Shown one piece after another: positions 8,982 to 22,620 of a stretch of DNA of 64,000 bases (positions are counted from its first letter, which is position 1; every line of letters starts with the position of its first letter). The notes below the pieces were generated by a model, which was given only the letters and a program-made list of their open reading frames with translations, made no database searches and was not told the origin of the DNA. Source of the stretch: Mesorhizobium opportunistum WSM2075 (lineage in GTDB: Bacteria > Pseudomonadota > Alphaproteobacteria > Rhizobiales > Rhizobiaceae); contig NC_015675.1 of NCBI RefSeq assembly GCF_000176035.2, positions 1 to 64,000 on the forward strand, in the 5' to 3' direction. The position numbers and the translations under genes were made by a program.

Positions 8982-9497
8982 ATGGCGGGTAAACCCAGCT
9001 ACGACTACGACGAATTGCTGGCCTGCGCCCGCGGCGAGCTGTTCGGAGAGGGCAATGCCCAGCTGCCCTACCCGCCCATGCTGATGTTCGACCGCATCAC
9101 CGAGATCAGTGAAACGGGCGGTGCCTTCGACAAGGGTTTCATCCGCGCGGAATTCGACATCAAGCCGGATCTTTGGTTCTTCGCCTGCCACTTCATCGGC
9201 AATCCGATCATGCCTGGATGCCTCGGCCTCGACGCCCTGTGGCAGTTGACCGGCTTCTACCTCGGCTGGCTCGGCGAACCCGGCAAGGGAATGGCGCTGT
9301 CGACCGGTGAGGTCAAGTTCAAGGGCATGGTCACCCCATCGGTGAAGAAGGTCGAATATGGCGTCGATTTCAAGCGCGTGATGCGCGGCAGGCTGGTCCT
9401 GGGCATCGCCGATGGCTGGATGAAGGCGGATGGCGAGCCCATATATGCGGCGACGGACCTGAAAGTCGGTCTGTCGAAGCAGTCGGCGGTCGCTTGA
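8982..9497 (+). CDS. fabA: 3-hydroxydecanoyl-ACP dehydratase/isomerase FabA
   Basis: Dehydrates 3-hydroxydecanoyl-ACP and isomerises trans-2 to cis-3-decenoyl-ACP, the branch point for unsaturated fatty acids. The 171 residues carry catalytic His70 ([16 protein letters not shown]) and Asp84 (LGLDALWQL), at the same numbers as E. coli FabA. Start: ATG at 8982 is preceded by GGGGATGAG; an ATG at 8967 in frame adds five residues but overlaps that ribosome site. First gene of fabA-fabB-fabI, divergent from irr. Confidence 0.97.
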   Translation: MAGKPSYDYDELLACARGELFGEGNAQLPYPPMLMFDRITEISETGGAFDKGFIRAEFDIKPDLWFFACHFIGNPIMPGCLGLDALWQLTGFYLGWLGEPGKGMALSTGEVKFKGMVTPSVKKVEYGVDFKRVMRGRLVLGIADGWMKADGEPIYAATDLKVGLSKQSAVA

Positions 9498-9546
9498 CCG
9501 CAGCCCTGGCCGATCCACTGGCCAGCATCCCTGGAAGGAGTTGCGA

Positions 9547-10767
9547 ATGAGACGTGTCGTAGTCACAGGCATCGGCATCGTGTCGTCGATCGGAAACAAT
9601 GCCAACGAGGTGCAGACCTCGCTGCATGACGCCAGATCCGGCATCAGCTTCTCCGATTCCTTCGCCGAGCACGGCTTCCGCTGCCAGGTCTGGGGAGCGC
9701 CGACGCTCGACCCGTCCGCCATGATCGACCGCCGCGCGATGCGCTTCCTGTCGCAGGGCGCGGCCTGGAACCACGTCGCCATGGACCAGGCGATCGCGGA
9801 TGCGGGCCTCGGCGAGGACGACGTCACCAATGAACGCACCGGCATTGTCATGGGCTCGGGCGGGCCTTCCACCCGCACCATCGTCGAGGCGGCCGAAACA
9901 ACGCTCAAGAACGGCAGTCCCAAGCGCATCGGCCCGTTCGCGGTGCCGAAAGCGATGTCGTCGACCGCGTCGGCCACCCTGGCCACCTGGTTCAAGATCC
10001 ACGGCGTCAACTATTCGATCTCGTCGGCCTGCTCGACCTCGGCGCATTGCATCGGCAATGGCTACGAACTGATCCAGTGGGGCAAGCAGGACATGGTCTT
10101 TGCCGGCGGCCATGAGGATCTCGACTGGACGATGTCGGACCTGTTCGACGCCATGGGCGCCATGTCGTCCAAGTTCAACGACAAGGCATCGACCGCCTCG
10201 CGCGCTTATGACGTCAATCGCGATGGCTTCGTCATTGCCGGCGGCGCCGGCGTGCTGGTGCTGGAAGAGCTGGAGCACGCCAAGGCGCGCGGCGCCAAGA
10301 TCTACGCCGAGATCGTCGGCTACGGCGCGACCTCTGACGGTTACGACATGGTCGCGCCGTCAGGCGAAGGCGCGATTCGCTGCATGCGCCAGGCGATGTC
10401 GACGATTTCCACGCCGGTCGACTACATCAACACCCACGGCACCTCGACGCCGGTGGGCGATTCCAAGGAAATGGGCGCGATCCGCGAAGTGTTCGGCGAG
10501 AAGATGCCGTTCATCACCTCGACGAAATCGCTGACCGGCCATTCGCTGGGCGCAGCCGGTGTGCAGGAATCCATCTATTCGATCCTTATGATGCAAGGCG
10601 GCTTCATCGGCGAGAGCGCCCATATCGAGACGCTCGATCCTGAATTCGAGGGTATGCCGATCGTGCGAAAGCGCATCGACAACGCCAAGATCGACACCGT
10701 TCTGTCGAATTCCTTCGGTTTCGGTGGCACCAACGCGACACTCGTTTTCCAGCGCTATTCCGCATAG
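9547..10767 (+). CDS. fabB: 3-oxoacyl-ACP synthase I FabB
   Basis: Elongating condensing enzyme that extends cis-3-decenoyl-ACP, so it partners FabA in unsaturated fatty acid synthesis. In the 406-residue protein the catalytic triad is Cys162 (SSACSTSAH), His297 ([11 protein letters not shown]) and His332 (TGHSLGAAG), with Lys327 in TKSLTG. The ATG at 9547 follows a strong GGAAGGAG site. It lies 49 bases after fabA, which indicates an operon. Confidence 0.97.
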   Translation: MRRVVVTGIGIVSSIGNNANEVQTSLHDARSGISFSDSFAEHGFRCQVWGAPTLDPSAMIDRRAMRFLSQGAAWNHVAMDQAIADAGLGEDDVTNERTGIVMGSGGPSTRTIVEAAETTLKNGSPKRIGPFAVPKAMSSTASATLATWFKIHGVNYSISSACSTSAHCIGNGYELIQWGKQDMVFAGGHEDLDWTMSDLFDAMGAMSSKFNDKASTASRAYDVNRDGFVIAGGAGVLVLEELEHAKARGAKIYAEIVGYGATSDGYDMVAPSGEGAIRCMRQAMSTISTPVDYINTHGTSTPVGDSKEMGAIREVFGEKMPFITSTKSLTGHSLGAAGVQESIYSILMMQGGFIGESAHIETLDPEFEGMPIVRKRIDNAKIDTVLSNSFGFGGTNATLVFQRYSA

Positions 10768-10818
10768 GGCCATTGTTTTTGTACAAGGCCAGCATTTTTA
10801 AATAAGGATTTGGCGGCC

Positions 10819-11631
10819 ATGAACGGACTGATGAAGGGCAAGCGCGGGCTTGTCATGGGCGTCGCCAACGATCATTCGATCGCCTGGGGCATTGCCAAGA
10901 AGCTGTCCGAGCATGGTGCGGAACTCGCCTTCACCTACCAGGGCGAGGCCTTCGGCCGCCGGGTCAAGCCGCTTGCCGACAAGCTCGGCGCCGCACTTGT
11001 CGTCCCCTGCGATGTCGAGGACAGCGCTTCGGTCGCCGCCACGTTCGAGACGCTGAACAAGGAATGGGGCGGGCTCGACTTCGTCGTCCATGCCATCGGC
11101 TTTTCCGACAAGAATGAGCTTAAGGGTCTCTATGCGGACACCAGCCGCGACAACTTCGTCCGCACCATGGTGATCTCCTGCTATTCCTTTACCGAGATCG
11201 CCCGCCATGCAGCCGCGTTGATGAACGATGGCGGGTCGATGATCACGCTGACCTATGCCGGCTCGGTCCGCGTCATGCCGAACTACAATGTCATGGGTGT
11301 CGCCAAGGCAGGACTCGAGGCCAGCGTGCGCTACCTCGCCAATGATTACGGCCCGCGCGGCATCCGGGTGAACGGCATCTCGGCGGGACCGGTGCGCACG
11401 CTCGCCGGCGCCGGCATTTCGGACGCCCGCCACATGTTCTCCTACCAGCAGCGCAACTCGCCGCTGCGCCGCACGGTGACCATCGACGAGGTCGGCGGCT
11501 CGGCGCTTTATCTGTTGTCGGACCTCTCCTCGGGCGTCACCGGCGAAATCCACTATGTCGATTCCGGCTACCACATCGTCTCGATGCCGACGCTCGACGA
11601 GTTGAAGCAGACGGATAGTACGCGCGACTGA
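10819..11631 (+). CDS. fabI: Enoyl-ACP reductase (NADH) FabI
   Basis: Short-chain dehydrogenase-like enoyl-ACP reductase for the last step of each elongation cycle and the target of triclosan in many bacteria. The 270 residues contain the cofactor segment VANDHSIAWGIAKKL and the catalytic pair Tyr156 and Lys163 (YNVMGVAK), with Tyr146 also conserved; the numbering equals that of E. coli. ATG at 10819 matches the family N-terminus. An AAGGAT site lies about 12 bases upstream, a long spacing. Third gene of the fab operon. Confidence 0.96.
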   Translation: MNGLMKGKRGLVMGVANDHSIAWGIAKKLSEHGAELAFTYQGEAFGRRVKPLADKLGAALVVPCDVEDSASVAATFETLNKEWGGLDFVVHAIGFSDKNELKGLYADTSRDNFVRTMVISCYSFTEIARHAAALMNDGGSMITLTYAGSVRVMPNYNVMGVAKAGLEASVRYLANDYGPRGIRVNGISAGPVRTLAGAGISDARHMFSYQQRNSPLRRTVTIDEVGGSALYLLSDLSSGVTGEIHYVDSGYHIVSMPTLDELKQTDSTRD

Positions 11632-11767
11632 AGCGTCGCCTTGCCTTGAGCCGCGTCCGAAGTGCCTTTCAGTAAAAAAGATGCTCTCCAGTAAAATTGG
11701 ACGCATTCGCGGCAACTCATTTTAAGAAGATTTCCGCTATAGAGTCCCCGCAGTCTGGGGATTTTTA

Positions 11768-13312
11768 ATGCCTGCCGTCAGCAATCCGAAGCGAACACCA
11801 GTGTTCCGACTGCTCACGATAGCAAGTTCGGGTATTGGCAGTTTCGTCCTTGGCATCTGGGGTCTCAAGTACGGCCTCGGCGGTGGGTTTGCCGGCATAT
11901 CGGCGGACATGATGGTCGCGATCATGGCTGCGCTTTGCGCGCTGGCGGCGTCGGTGGCGGCAATGTCCTTCTTCGCCGGCGTCGATGAATCGGCGGATTT
12001 CGTCTTCAACGAGACCCATTTCGACAAGCTGACAGGACTGCTGGGGCGCCCGGCGATGGTCGGCAAGATCGCCGAGGCGGCATGCACGACAAGCCGGACC
12101 GGCGAACCGGTGTTCCTGATCGACATCGACATCGACCGCTTCAAGCAGATCAACGACGCGATCGGCTATACCCAGGGCGACGAACTGATCCGCGCCTTCA
12201 CCAAGCGGCTGCAGAGCTGTGTGCCCGCACGCGCGCTGATCGGGCGCATCGGCGCCGGCGAGTTCGCGGTGCTGCTGCCGGATCATCAGATCCCGGGAAC
12301 GATGGAAAGCATGGTCGAGAGGCTCATCGACGAGATGATGGAGCCCTATGAACTCAGCAGCCATCAGCAATCGGTGAGCCTGTCGGTGGGTATCGTGGCC
12401 ATGCCCAAGGATGGCGTCGATCCGGTGCTTATCCTGCGCCGCTCCAACCTGGCGCTGCAGAATGCGCGCGCCAGCGGCGTCGGCAACTGGTCGGTCTTCG
12501 ACAGCGAGATGGGGCGAGTCGCCGATTATCGCCAATGGGTCGAATCCGAATTGCACACTGCTTTCGAACGCGGGGATTTCGACCTTCACTATCAGCCGCA
12601 GCTCGACCTGCCGACCGGCCGCATCGTCGGCTATGAAGCCCTGATCCGCTGGAACCACCCCGAACGCGGCATGATCCCGCCCATGGAGTTCATCCAGATC
12701 GCCGAAGAAACCGGGATGATCAATCCGATCGGCGAGTGGGTTCTGCGCAAAGCCTGCAGCGACGCCCGCCATCTGCCGGACGATTGCTTCGTCGCCGTCA
12801 ACATCTCGCCGGTCCAGTTCATGACCAAGGACTTCGTCGGCATCGTCCGCGACGCGATGAGGGCCACCGGCATCAAGCCGTCACGGCTGGAACTGGAAGT
12901 CACCGAGACAGCGATGATGCAGGATCGCGACCGTGCGGCCGCCATCCTGAAAGAGCTTGCCGAAATGGGCATCTCGGTCGCCGTCGATGATTTCGGCACC
13001 GGCTATTCGAACCTCAGCTATCTCATCGATTTCTCGTTCGGCAAGCTGAAGATCGACCGTTCCTTCGTCAGCCGCATCGACACCGATTCCAGCTCCGGCG
13101 CAGTCGTCTCGACCATTGTCGGACTTTCGCGTGCACTCGGCGTCAGCATCATCGCCGAAGGCGTCGAGACCGAGAGCCAGGCGACATTGCTACGGGCAGC
13201 TGGCTGCGAAGTGGTGCAGGGTTACCTGTTCGGCCGGCCGGCTCCGCTCAAGTTCAGCGTGACTGACGCCCACGCCACCGATGAAGTCCGGCGCGTCGCC
13301 AATCTGCATTGA
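11768..13312 (+). CDS. Membrane EAL phosphodiesterase with degenerate GGDEF domain
   Basis: Probable cyclic-di-GMP phosphodiesterase, 514 residues. Two hydrophobic segments lie between residues 15 and 72, then a GGDEF-type domain around 80-245, then an EAL domain from about 255. The GGDEF signature reads GAGEF near residue 161, so diguanylate cyclase activity is unlikely. The EAL part is intact: EAL at residue 290 (YEALIRWNHP), DDFGTGYSNLSYL, KLKIDRSFV and EGVET. The degenerate half may act as a GTP-binding regulatory domain, as in PdeA-type proteins; that is inference. It lies 136 bases after fabI and probably has its own promoter. Confidence 0.9.
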   Translation: MPAVSNPKRTPVFRLLTIASSGIGSFVLGIWGLKYGLGGGFAGISADMMVAIMAALCALAASVAAMSFFAGVDESADFVFNETHFDKLTGLLGRPAMVGKIAEAACTTSRTGEPVFLIDIDIDRFKQINDAIGYTQGDELIRAFTKRLQSCVPARALIGRIGAGEFAVLLPDHQIPGTMESMVERLIDEMMEPYELSSHQQSVSLSVGIVAMPKDGVDPVLILRRSNLALQNARASGVGNWSVFDSEMGRVADYRQWVESELHTAFERGDFDLHYQPQLDLPTGRIVGYEALIRWNHPERGMIPPMEFIQIAEETGMINPIGEWVLRKACSDARHLPDDCFVAVNISPVQFMTKDFVGIVRDAMRATGIKPSRLELEVTETAMMQDRDRAAAILKELAEMGISVAVDDFGTGYSNLSYLIDFSFGKLKIDRSFVSRIDTDSSSGAVVSTIVGLSRALGVSIIAEGVETESQATLLRAAGCEVVQGYLFGRPAPLKFSVTDAHATDEVRRVANLH

Positions 13313-13322
13313 ACGCATCACC

Positions 13323-14336
13323 TCAGCGACGCGCGGACAACACCTTGAACATGCCATCGCGGGCAAGCTCCGCGTGGCTTGAGAATGCGGCCTTGAGAAC
13401 CGGCTCGTAGGGCAACTGACGGTTGGCGACCATGAACAGCCGCCCGCCCGGCTTCAACGCCTTGCCTGCCGCGTGGATCATGCCGGCGCCGATTTCCGGC
13501 TCAGCCGCGCGGGCGCGATGGAATGGCGGGTTCATGACGACGGCGTCATAACGGCGCTCGACAGGTTCGGCGAGCAGATCGAGCCAGAAGAAGCCCGGCA
13601 CCAGGGCCGCCGCGCCGAGATTGCGCTTGGCCGCCTCCAGCGCCGCGAAATCCGCTTCATAGAGGTCAAGCGCCGTTATGCCAGGGGACCGTGAGGCGAC
13701 TTCCGCCGCCACATAACCCCAGCCGGCACAGAAATCGGCGATGTTGCCACGCAGATCGCCGGGCAAATTATCCACCAACAGTTTCGAGCCGGCGTCGATC
13801 CGATCAAAGGAGAACATGCCGGGCGCGGTGTGGAACCGGCCTTCGACCAGCAAGACGGGATTGGCGGCACGCAACTCTTGTGCGGCCGCCGGATCGGCAG
13901 GACGGCGCAGCCAGAAGGCAACGCCGTGATATTTCGGCATATGGCCGTCGAGCGGCACAAGCTCGTCGATGCGCTTGCGCAGGCTGGCGATGCCGTCATC
14001 CTTGCCGCCGGCAACGACGATCAATCCGCCCGGCACCACGCGCTCCAGCGCTTCCGCGATGCGCAACTCGTTCTGCCCGCGATGGCGGCCGGCGAGCACC
14101 AGCGCGGCATCGAAACCGTCGCCCTCCGGTTGCGGCGTAACCGTGAATTTCGCCGCCTGCAACGCGCGGAAATGCGGGCGGAAGCCCTGCACGACATGCA
14201 GCGCGGCCTCGAAACCCTGCGGCAGCCGCAGGCCAGGCTCGGCGCCGAGGAAGAGCATGCGCTCATCCTTTCGCGGCAAGGGAAGAGCCTCGACCTCGAA
14301 CGGATGGAACAGCGTCTTCAGCGCCTCAGTGGACAT
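13323..14336 (-). CDS. rsmC: 16S rRNA guanine-N2 methyltransferase, RsmC type
   Basis: SAM-dependent methyltransferase predicted to modify G1207 of 16S rRNA. The 337-residue protein has two domains: a degenerate N-terminal half and a catalytic C-terminal half with FCAGWGYVAAEV (SAM binding, about residue 200) and the N-P-P-F motif in VVMNPPFHRA (about residue 250), which identifies amino-group methyltransferases. The start at 14336 has GGAG upstream. It could be RlmG-like instead; the split is hard to make by eye. It lies downstream of pnp behind a hairpin and ends 10 bases from the convergent EAL gene. Confidence 0.8.
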   Translation of the reverse strand: MSTEALKTLFHPFEVEALPLPRKDERMLFLGAEPGLRLPQGFEAALHVVQGFRPHFRALQAAKFTVTPQPEGDGFDAALVLAGRHRGQNELRIAEALERVVPGGLIVVAGGKDDGIASLRKRIDELVPLDGHMPKYHGVAFWLRRPADPAAAQELRAANPVLLVEGRFHTAPGMFSFDRIDAGSKLLVDNLPGDLRGNIADFCAGWGYVAAEVASRSPGITALDLYEADFAALEAAKRNLGAAALVPGFFWLDLLAEPVERRYDAVVMNPPFHRARAAEPEIGAGMIHAAGKALKPGGRLFMVANRQLPYEPVLKAAFSSHAELARDGMFKVLSARR

Positions 14337-14355
14337 GCCTTTGCTCCATAAACGA

Positions 14356-14385
14356 AAGCGGGCGCGACATAAGCCGCGCCCGCTT
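14356..14385 (-). terminator. Hairpin after pnp
   Basis: AAGCGGGCGCG (14356-14366) pairs perfectly with CGCGCCCGCTT (14375-14385) across an 8-base loop. On the minus strand it follows pnp and ends 20 bases before the rsmC start, with only a weak T-run (CGTTTA). It is probably the end of the rpsO-pnp message or a partial terminator. Confidence 0.55.
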
Positions 14386-14405
14386 CGATTTTCCTGTCAG
14401 ACCGC

Positions 14406-16553
<2,148 letters not shown>

Positions 16554-16722
16554 ATCTTGTCCTTAATAAGCGGAAAGGGCCGCGCCGTTTCACGGTGCGC
16601 GGATGCCCTTTCCCTGGCTTCCTTTCTCGGGCAGCCACGGGCAAGACAACGGGAAGCTCGGGTGGTTTCAGCGCGGTGAGCGCGCGAGCGTCCTGCAATC
16701 CTGCCCCATGACCGTCCATGGG

Positions 16723-16756
16723 CGGTTTCGAGTGGCCCTCTGCGCGCTCGAAACCG
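16723..16756 (-). promoter_or_regulatory. Stem-loop in the pnp leader
   Basis: CGGTTTCGAG (16723-16732) and CTCGAAACCG (16747-16756) form a perfect 10-base inverted repeat around a 14-base loop, about 170 bases before pnp. In E. coli an RNase III-cleaved leader hairpin controls pnp; this one could be the counterpart, but no pairing or cleavage evidence exists here. Confidence 0.4.
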
Positions 16757-16790
16757 GGTCTGGCCAATCTATAAGACTGGCAGAATGCGC

Positions 16791-16824
16791 GACTGGCGGG
16801 CTTTCCGAGGAAAGCCCGCCAGTC
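16791..16824 (-). terminator. Strong hairpin directly after rpsO
   Basis: GACTGGCGGGCTTTCC (16791-16806) and its exact complement (16809-16824) give a 16-base-pair stem. It begins six bases beyond the rpsO stop codon on the minus strand. There is no T-run on either side, so it may protect the rpsO 3' end or act as an RNase III site rather than terminate fully before pnp. Confidence 0.6.
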
Positions 16825-16830
16825 AATTCG

Positions 16831-17100
16831 TCAACGGCGCAGACCGAGCTTCTCGATCAACGTCTGGTAGCGCGCGTCGTCCTTGCGCTTGAGATAATCA
16901 AGCAGGCTGCGGCGCTGGGAGACGAGAGCGAGCAGACCACGGCGGGAATGGTTATCCTTCTTGTGGTCCTTGAAGTGGTCGGTCAGGTTCTTGATGCGCT
17001 CGGAAAGGATGGCCACCTGGACTTCCGGAGAACCGGTATCGCCCTTGGCGGTTGCGAATTCACCCATCAATTCCTGTTTGCGCTCGGCAGTAATCGACAT
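16831..17100 (-). CDS. rpsO: 30S ribosomal protein S15
   Basis: Small-subunit protein that binds the central domain of 16S rRNA early in assembly. The 89-residue length is canonical and the sequence is typical throughout, including [11 protein letters not shown] at the start, [11 protein letters not shown], and [12 protein letters not shown] toward the end. The ATG at 17100 is chosen because it gives exactly this canonical protein; the frame remains open upstream but that part is not S15-like. It lies upstream of pnp. Confidence 0.98.
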   Translation of the reverse strand: MSITAERKQELMGEFATAKGDTGSPEVQVAILSERIKNLTDHFKDHKKDNHSRRGLLALVSQRRSLLDYLKRKDDARYQTLIEKLGLRR

Positions 17101-17281
17101 CGTGCTTTTCCTTATCTGTTCGAGGAAACGGGTCGCCCTCAGCCGGGATGTCGTCCAGCAGGGGCCGGTGCAAGCAAAGCGTCGTGGCGCTGTGCTGCGG
17201 CGCATATAGTGCAATTCCCCGGAAAACACCAGCCCAATTCACAAGCCGGCTTTTCCAGCCCAAATGCCAAGTTTGTCGCTG

Positions 17282-18376
17282 CTAAAGCCATTTCTTCCAT
17301 TTGAAGAAGGCAATCAACCCGACCGCCACAACTGCCATGAACAGCAGCGATACGGGATAGCCGTAGTAGGACTTCAGCTCCGGCATGTTCCATGGCGAGG
17401 ATTCAGGATCGAAGTTCATGCCCCAGACACCGACCAGGAAGGTGAGCGGCATGAAGATGACCGAGACGATGGTGAGATAGCTGATGACGTCGTTGGTGCG
17501 GGCCTGGCTCAGCGACAGATGCATCTCGATCAGCCCGGTCAGCATGTCGCGCTGGGTCTCGACCAACTCGATCAGCCTGAGCGAATGGTCGAGCGTGTCG
17601 TTGAGGAAAACCTTGGTTTCGGCCTTCACATAGGGCACGTCGTTGCGGATCAGCGTCGCCAGCGCATCGCGCATCGGCCACAGCACGCCTTTGAGGACAT
17701 TGGCGTCGCGCCGCAATTCGTGCAGCTGCCGCATCTGATGCTTGTGCGGTGAGTGCAGCATCTCATCCTCGATGCTGTCGACCAGATCGCCGGCCGCCTC
17801 GATCGGCGGGAAATAGCTGTCGACGATGGCGTCGATCAGCGCATAGGCGAGATAATCGGCGCCGCGCGCCCGCAACCGGTTGGGCGCCGAACTCTCGATG
17901 CGCTTGCGCACGGGATCGAACGGGTCGCCCTCGCGCTCCTGGAAGGTGACGACGAAGTTCTCGCCGACGAAGAGGCCAATCTGTTCATAGCGGTGCGAGG
18001 TGACATCGTCGATCATGCGGACGACGACGAAGGCATGGTCCTCGAAGAAGTCGACCTTTGGCCGCTGGCCGGTGTTGACGACGTCCTCCAGCGCCAGCGG
18101 ATGCAGATTGAAGATGCGGCCGATCTCCTCGATCAGCTGGATGTTGGCGAGACCGGTGCAGTCGAGCCAGATGACAGGCCATTTGTGGCAATTGGCCTCG
18201 ACATCGTCGATGCTGGCGTTTTCGATGGTCTTGTACTTCTGCGGCGAGATCATCGTCAGCCGCAGTTCCGAACGGCGCGCCGCCGGATCGGCGATCAGCG
18301 TGCCTGGCGAGGCCCCGACCGGTGGCCGCCGCGTCTTCACCGGCGTCCGCTTTTTCACCGCCTCGGCCTTTGCCAT
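17282..18376 (-). CDS. corA: CorA-family magnesium/cobalt transporter
   Basis: Pentameric inner-membrane divalent cation channel. The 364-residue protein has a large cytosolic N-terminal domain and two C-terminal membrane helices; the selectivity motif GMN starts at residue 319 after the first helix (LTFLVGVWGMN), and a basic KWKKWL tail follows the second. The neighbours are truB upstream and rpsO downstream. In several other rhizobia truB is followed directly by rpsO, so this gene looks like an insertion into a conserved block. Confidence 0.93.
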   Translation of the reverse strand: MAKAEAVKKRTPVKTRRPPVGASPGTLIADPAARRSELRLTMISPQKYKTIENASIDDVEANCHKWPVIWLDCTGLANIQLIEEIGRIFNLHPLALEDVVNTGQRPKVDFFEDHAFVVVRMIDDVTSHRYEQIGLFVGENFVVTFQEREGDPFDPVRKRIESSAPNRLRARGADYLAYALIDAIVDSYFPPIEAAGDLVDSIEDEMLHSPHKHQMRQLHELRRDANVLKGVLWPMRDALATLIRNDVPYVKAETKVFLNDTLDHSLRLIELVETQRDMLTGLIEMHLSLSQARTNDVISYLTIVSVIFMPLTFLVGVWGMNFDPESSPWNMPELKSYYGYPVSLLFMAVVAVGLIAFFKWKKWL

Positions 18377-18420
18377 ATGCCCCTCGAGCGTAGAGTGAAA
18401 CCGAGATTAGACGACAGCCG

Positions 18421-19428
18421 TCACCCGGCAAAGACCCGCTTGGGCTTGAACATGCCTTGCTCGATGGCGCCGATGGCGACCAGCTTGCCGCGTGCCGTGG
18501 CGCAAGCTTCCTCGGCTTCGACAGGCGCGTCGCGGCCACGGATGATGACCGGATTGCCGAGGCGGATCTTGGTCGCCGCGTCGTCGCTGATGGCGATCTG
18601 CGGCAGACAGTCGAGCGCGGCGGACGTATCGACCAGAAGCGCATCGATCGCCCCGAAATCGACCGGCGCTTCCACAACGTCGACGGCATCGGCCGCTTCC
18701 GACTTGCCTTCGCCCTCAATGTCTTCGCCCACAACGTCTTCGCCCGGCGCGCCGAAACGGGCCGCCTCGAGTTCCGCGACGGTGACGAAATCCTCCGGCG
18801 TGAACGGCTCGACCTCGACCCGGCGCAATTCGCTGATATGGCCGAAGCAGCCGAGATCGCGGCCCATGTCGCGGGCCAGCGAGCGCACATAGGTGCCCTT
18901 GCCGCATTCGACTTCGAAAACGGTCTGATCGGTGCCGTGCTCGACGATGTCGAGACGGCCGATCTCGATTTCGCGGGCCGGAATGTCGACGGTCTCGCCT
19001 TCGCGGGCAAGGTCATAGGCGCGTTCGCCCGCAATCTTGATGGCCGAGAATTGCGGCGGCGTCTGCATGATGACGCCGGTGTATTTGGGAAGCAGCGCCC
19101 TGACCTCGGCTTCCGACGGTCGCTGGTCAGCCTCTTTCGTCACCGGCCCTTCGAGGTCGTCGGTCGAGCGCTCCTGCCCCCAGGCCACGGTGAAGCGATA
19201 GACCTTGGCGCCGTCCTGAACGTAGGGAACGGTCTTGGTGGCTTCGCCGAGCGCGATCGGCAGCATGCCGGACGCCAGCGGGTCCAGCGTGCCGGCATGG
19301 CCGGCCTTTTCGGCCTGGAACAGCCATTTGATCTTGGAGACGGCCTCGGTCGAGCCCATGCCGACGGGCTTGTCCAGCACCACCCAGCCGGAGACCGGCC
19401 GGCCCTTCTTCTTGCCGCGGCGCGCCAT
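18421..19428 (-). CDS. truB: tRNA pseudouridine-55 synthase TruB
   Basis: Forms pseudouridine 55 in the T-loop of tRNAs. The 335-residue protein has the catalytic Asp49 in [14 protein letters not shown] and the family segments [16 protein letters not shown] and [11 protein letters not shown]. Between the catalytic domain and the C-terminal domain (about residues 237-268) there is an acidic insertion rich in Glu, Asp and Gly, which I take to be a disordered linker. Its ATG overlaps the rbfA stop by one base, so the two are translationally coupled. Confidence 0.96.
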   Translation of the reverse strand: MARRGKKKGRPVSGWVVLDKPVGMGSTEAVSKIKWLFQAEKAGHAGTLDPLASGMLPIALGEATKTVPYVQDGAKVYRFTVAWGQERSTDDLEGPVTKEADQRPSEAEVRALLPKYTGVIMQTPPQFSAIKIAGERAYDLAREGETVDIPAREIEIGRLDIVEHGTDQTVFEVECGKGTYVRSLARDMGRDLGCFGHISELRRVEVEPFTPEDFVTVAELEAARFGAPGEDVVGEDIEGEGKSEAADAVDVVEAPVDFGAIDALLVDTSAALDCLPQIAISDDAATKIRLGNPVIIRGRDAPVEAEEACATARGKLVAIGAIEQGMFKPKRVFAG

Positions 19429-19898
19429 TATTCGCTGTCCTTGCCTTCTTTGGCCTTGTCGTCTTTGGCCCTGTCTTCTTGGGCCTTGTCTTCTTGGGCC
19501 TTGTCGTCGTCCGCGTCGAGATCACGCGCCACTTCGGGCGACTTCAGCAGGTCGTTGATCCTGGCGAAATTGTCGAAGGAGGTGTCCAGCCTGAAGCGGA
19601 ACTCCGGCATGTATTTCATTTGCCGAAGCGCGCCGGAGACACGGCCGCGGACAAATTTCGCATGCTTGTTGAGCGCCTCGATCACGGCCTCGGCATCCTT
19701 GGCGCCGAGCGGAGAAACAAAGGCAGTGGCGATCTTGAGATCGGGCGACATACGCACTTCGGAGACCGAAACGACCGAATTCTCGATCAGCGGGTCGATG
19801 ATGTCGCCGCGCTGCAACGTTTCGGAGAGCGCATGGCGTACCTGCTCGCCGACGCGCAGCATGCGCTGGGATGGGCCGGATGTGGTGGAACGGGGCAT
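19428..19898 (-). CDS. rbfA: Ribosome-binding factor A
   Basis: 30S maturation factor with a single KH-type fold, needed for 16S rRNA 5' end processing. The 156-residue protein starts at [19 protein letters not shown] (ATG at 19898). The core includes [16 protein letters not shown] and the conserved [13 protein letters not shown] segment. It ends with about 25 charged residues made of KAQED-like repeats encoded by a 15-base tandem repeat (19441-19500). It is coupled to truB by a one-base overlap. Confidence 0.95.
   Translation of the reverse strand: MPRSTTSGPSQRMLRVGEQVRHALSETLQRGDIIDPLIENSVVSVSEVRMSPDLKIATAFVSPLGAKDAEAVIEALNKHAKFVRGRVSGALRQMKYMPEFRFRLDTSFDNFARINDLLKSPEVARDLDADDDKAQEDKAQEDRAKDDKAKEGKDSE
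19441..19500 (-). repeat. 15-base tandem repeat encoding the RbfA tail
   Basis: Four consecutive 15-base units (19441, 19456, 19471, 19486), each close to TTGTCTTCTTGGGCC on the + strand, encode units like KAQED and KAKEG. The register keeps the reading frame, so copy-number change would lengthen or shorten the tail by five residues without frameshift. Confidence 0.85.
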
Positions 19899-20037
19899 TT
19901 TTCTCAATCCTGAAAGCGTGAGGCTCGGGATAGGACCGTGCCTCATGTCTCAAACAGTCATTCTCAACAGGCAATCTCAACAGGCTTGAGGGCGGCGGCC
20001 TTTCGACCACCGCCCGATATTAACAAGCCACTCGAAC

Positions 20038-22616
<2,579 letters not shown>

Positions 22617-22620
<4 letters not shown>

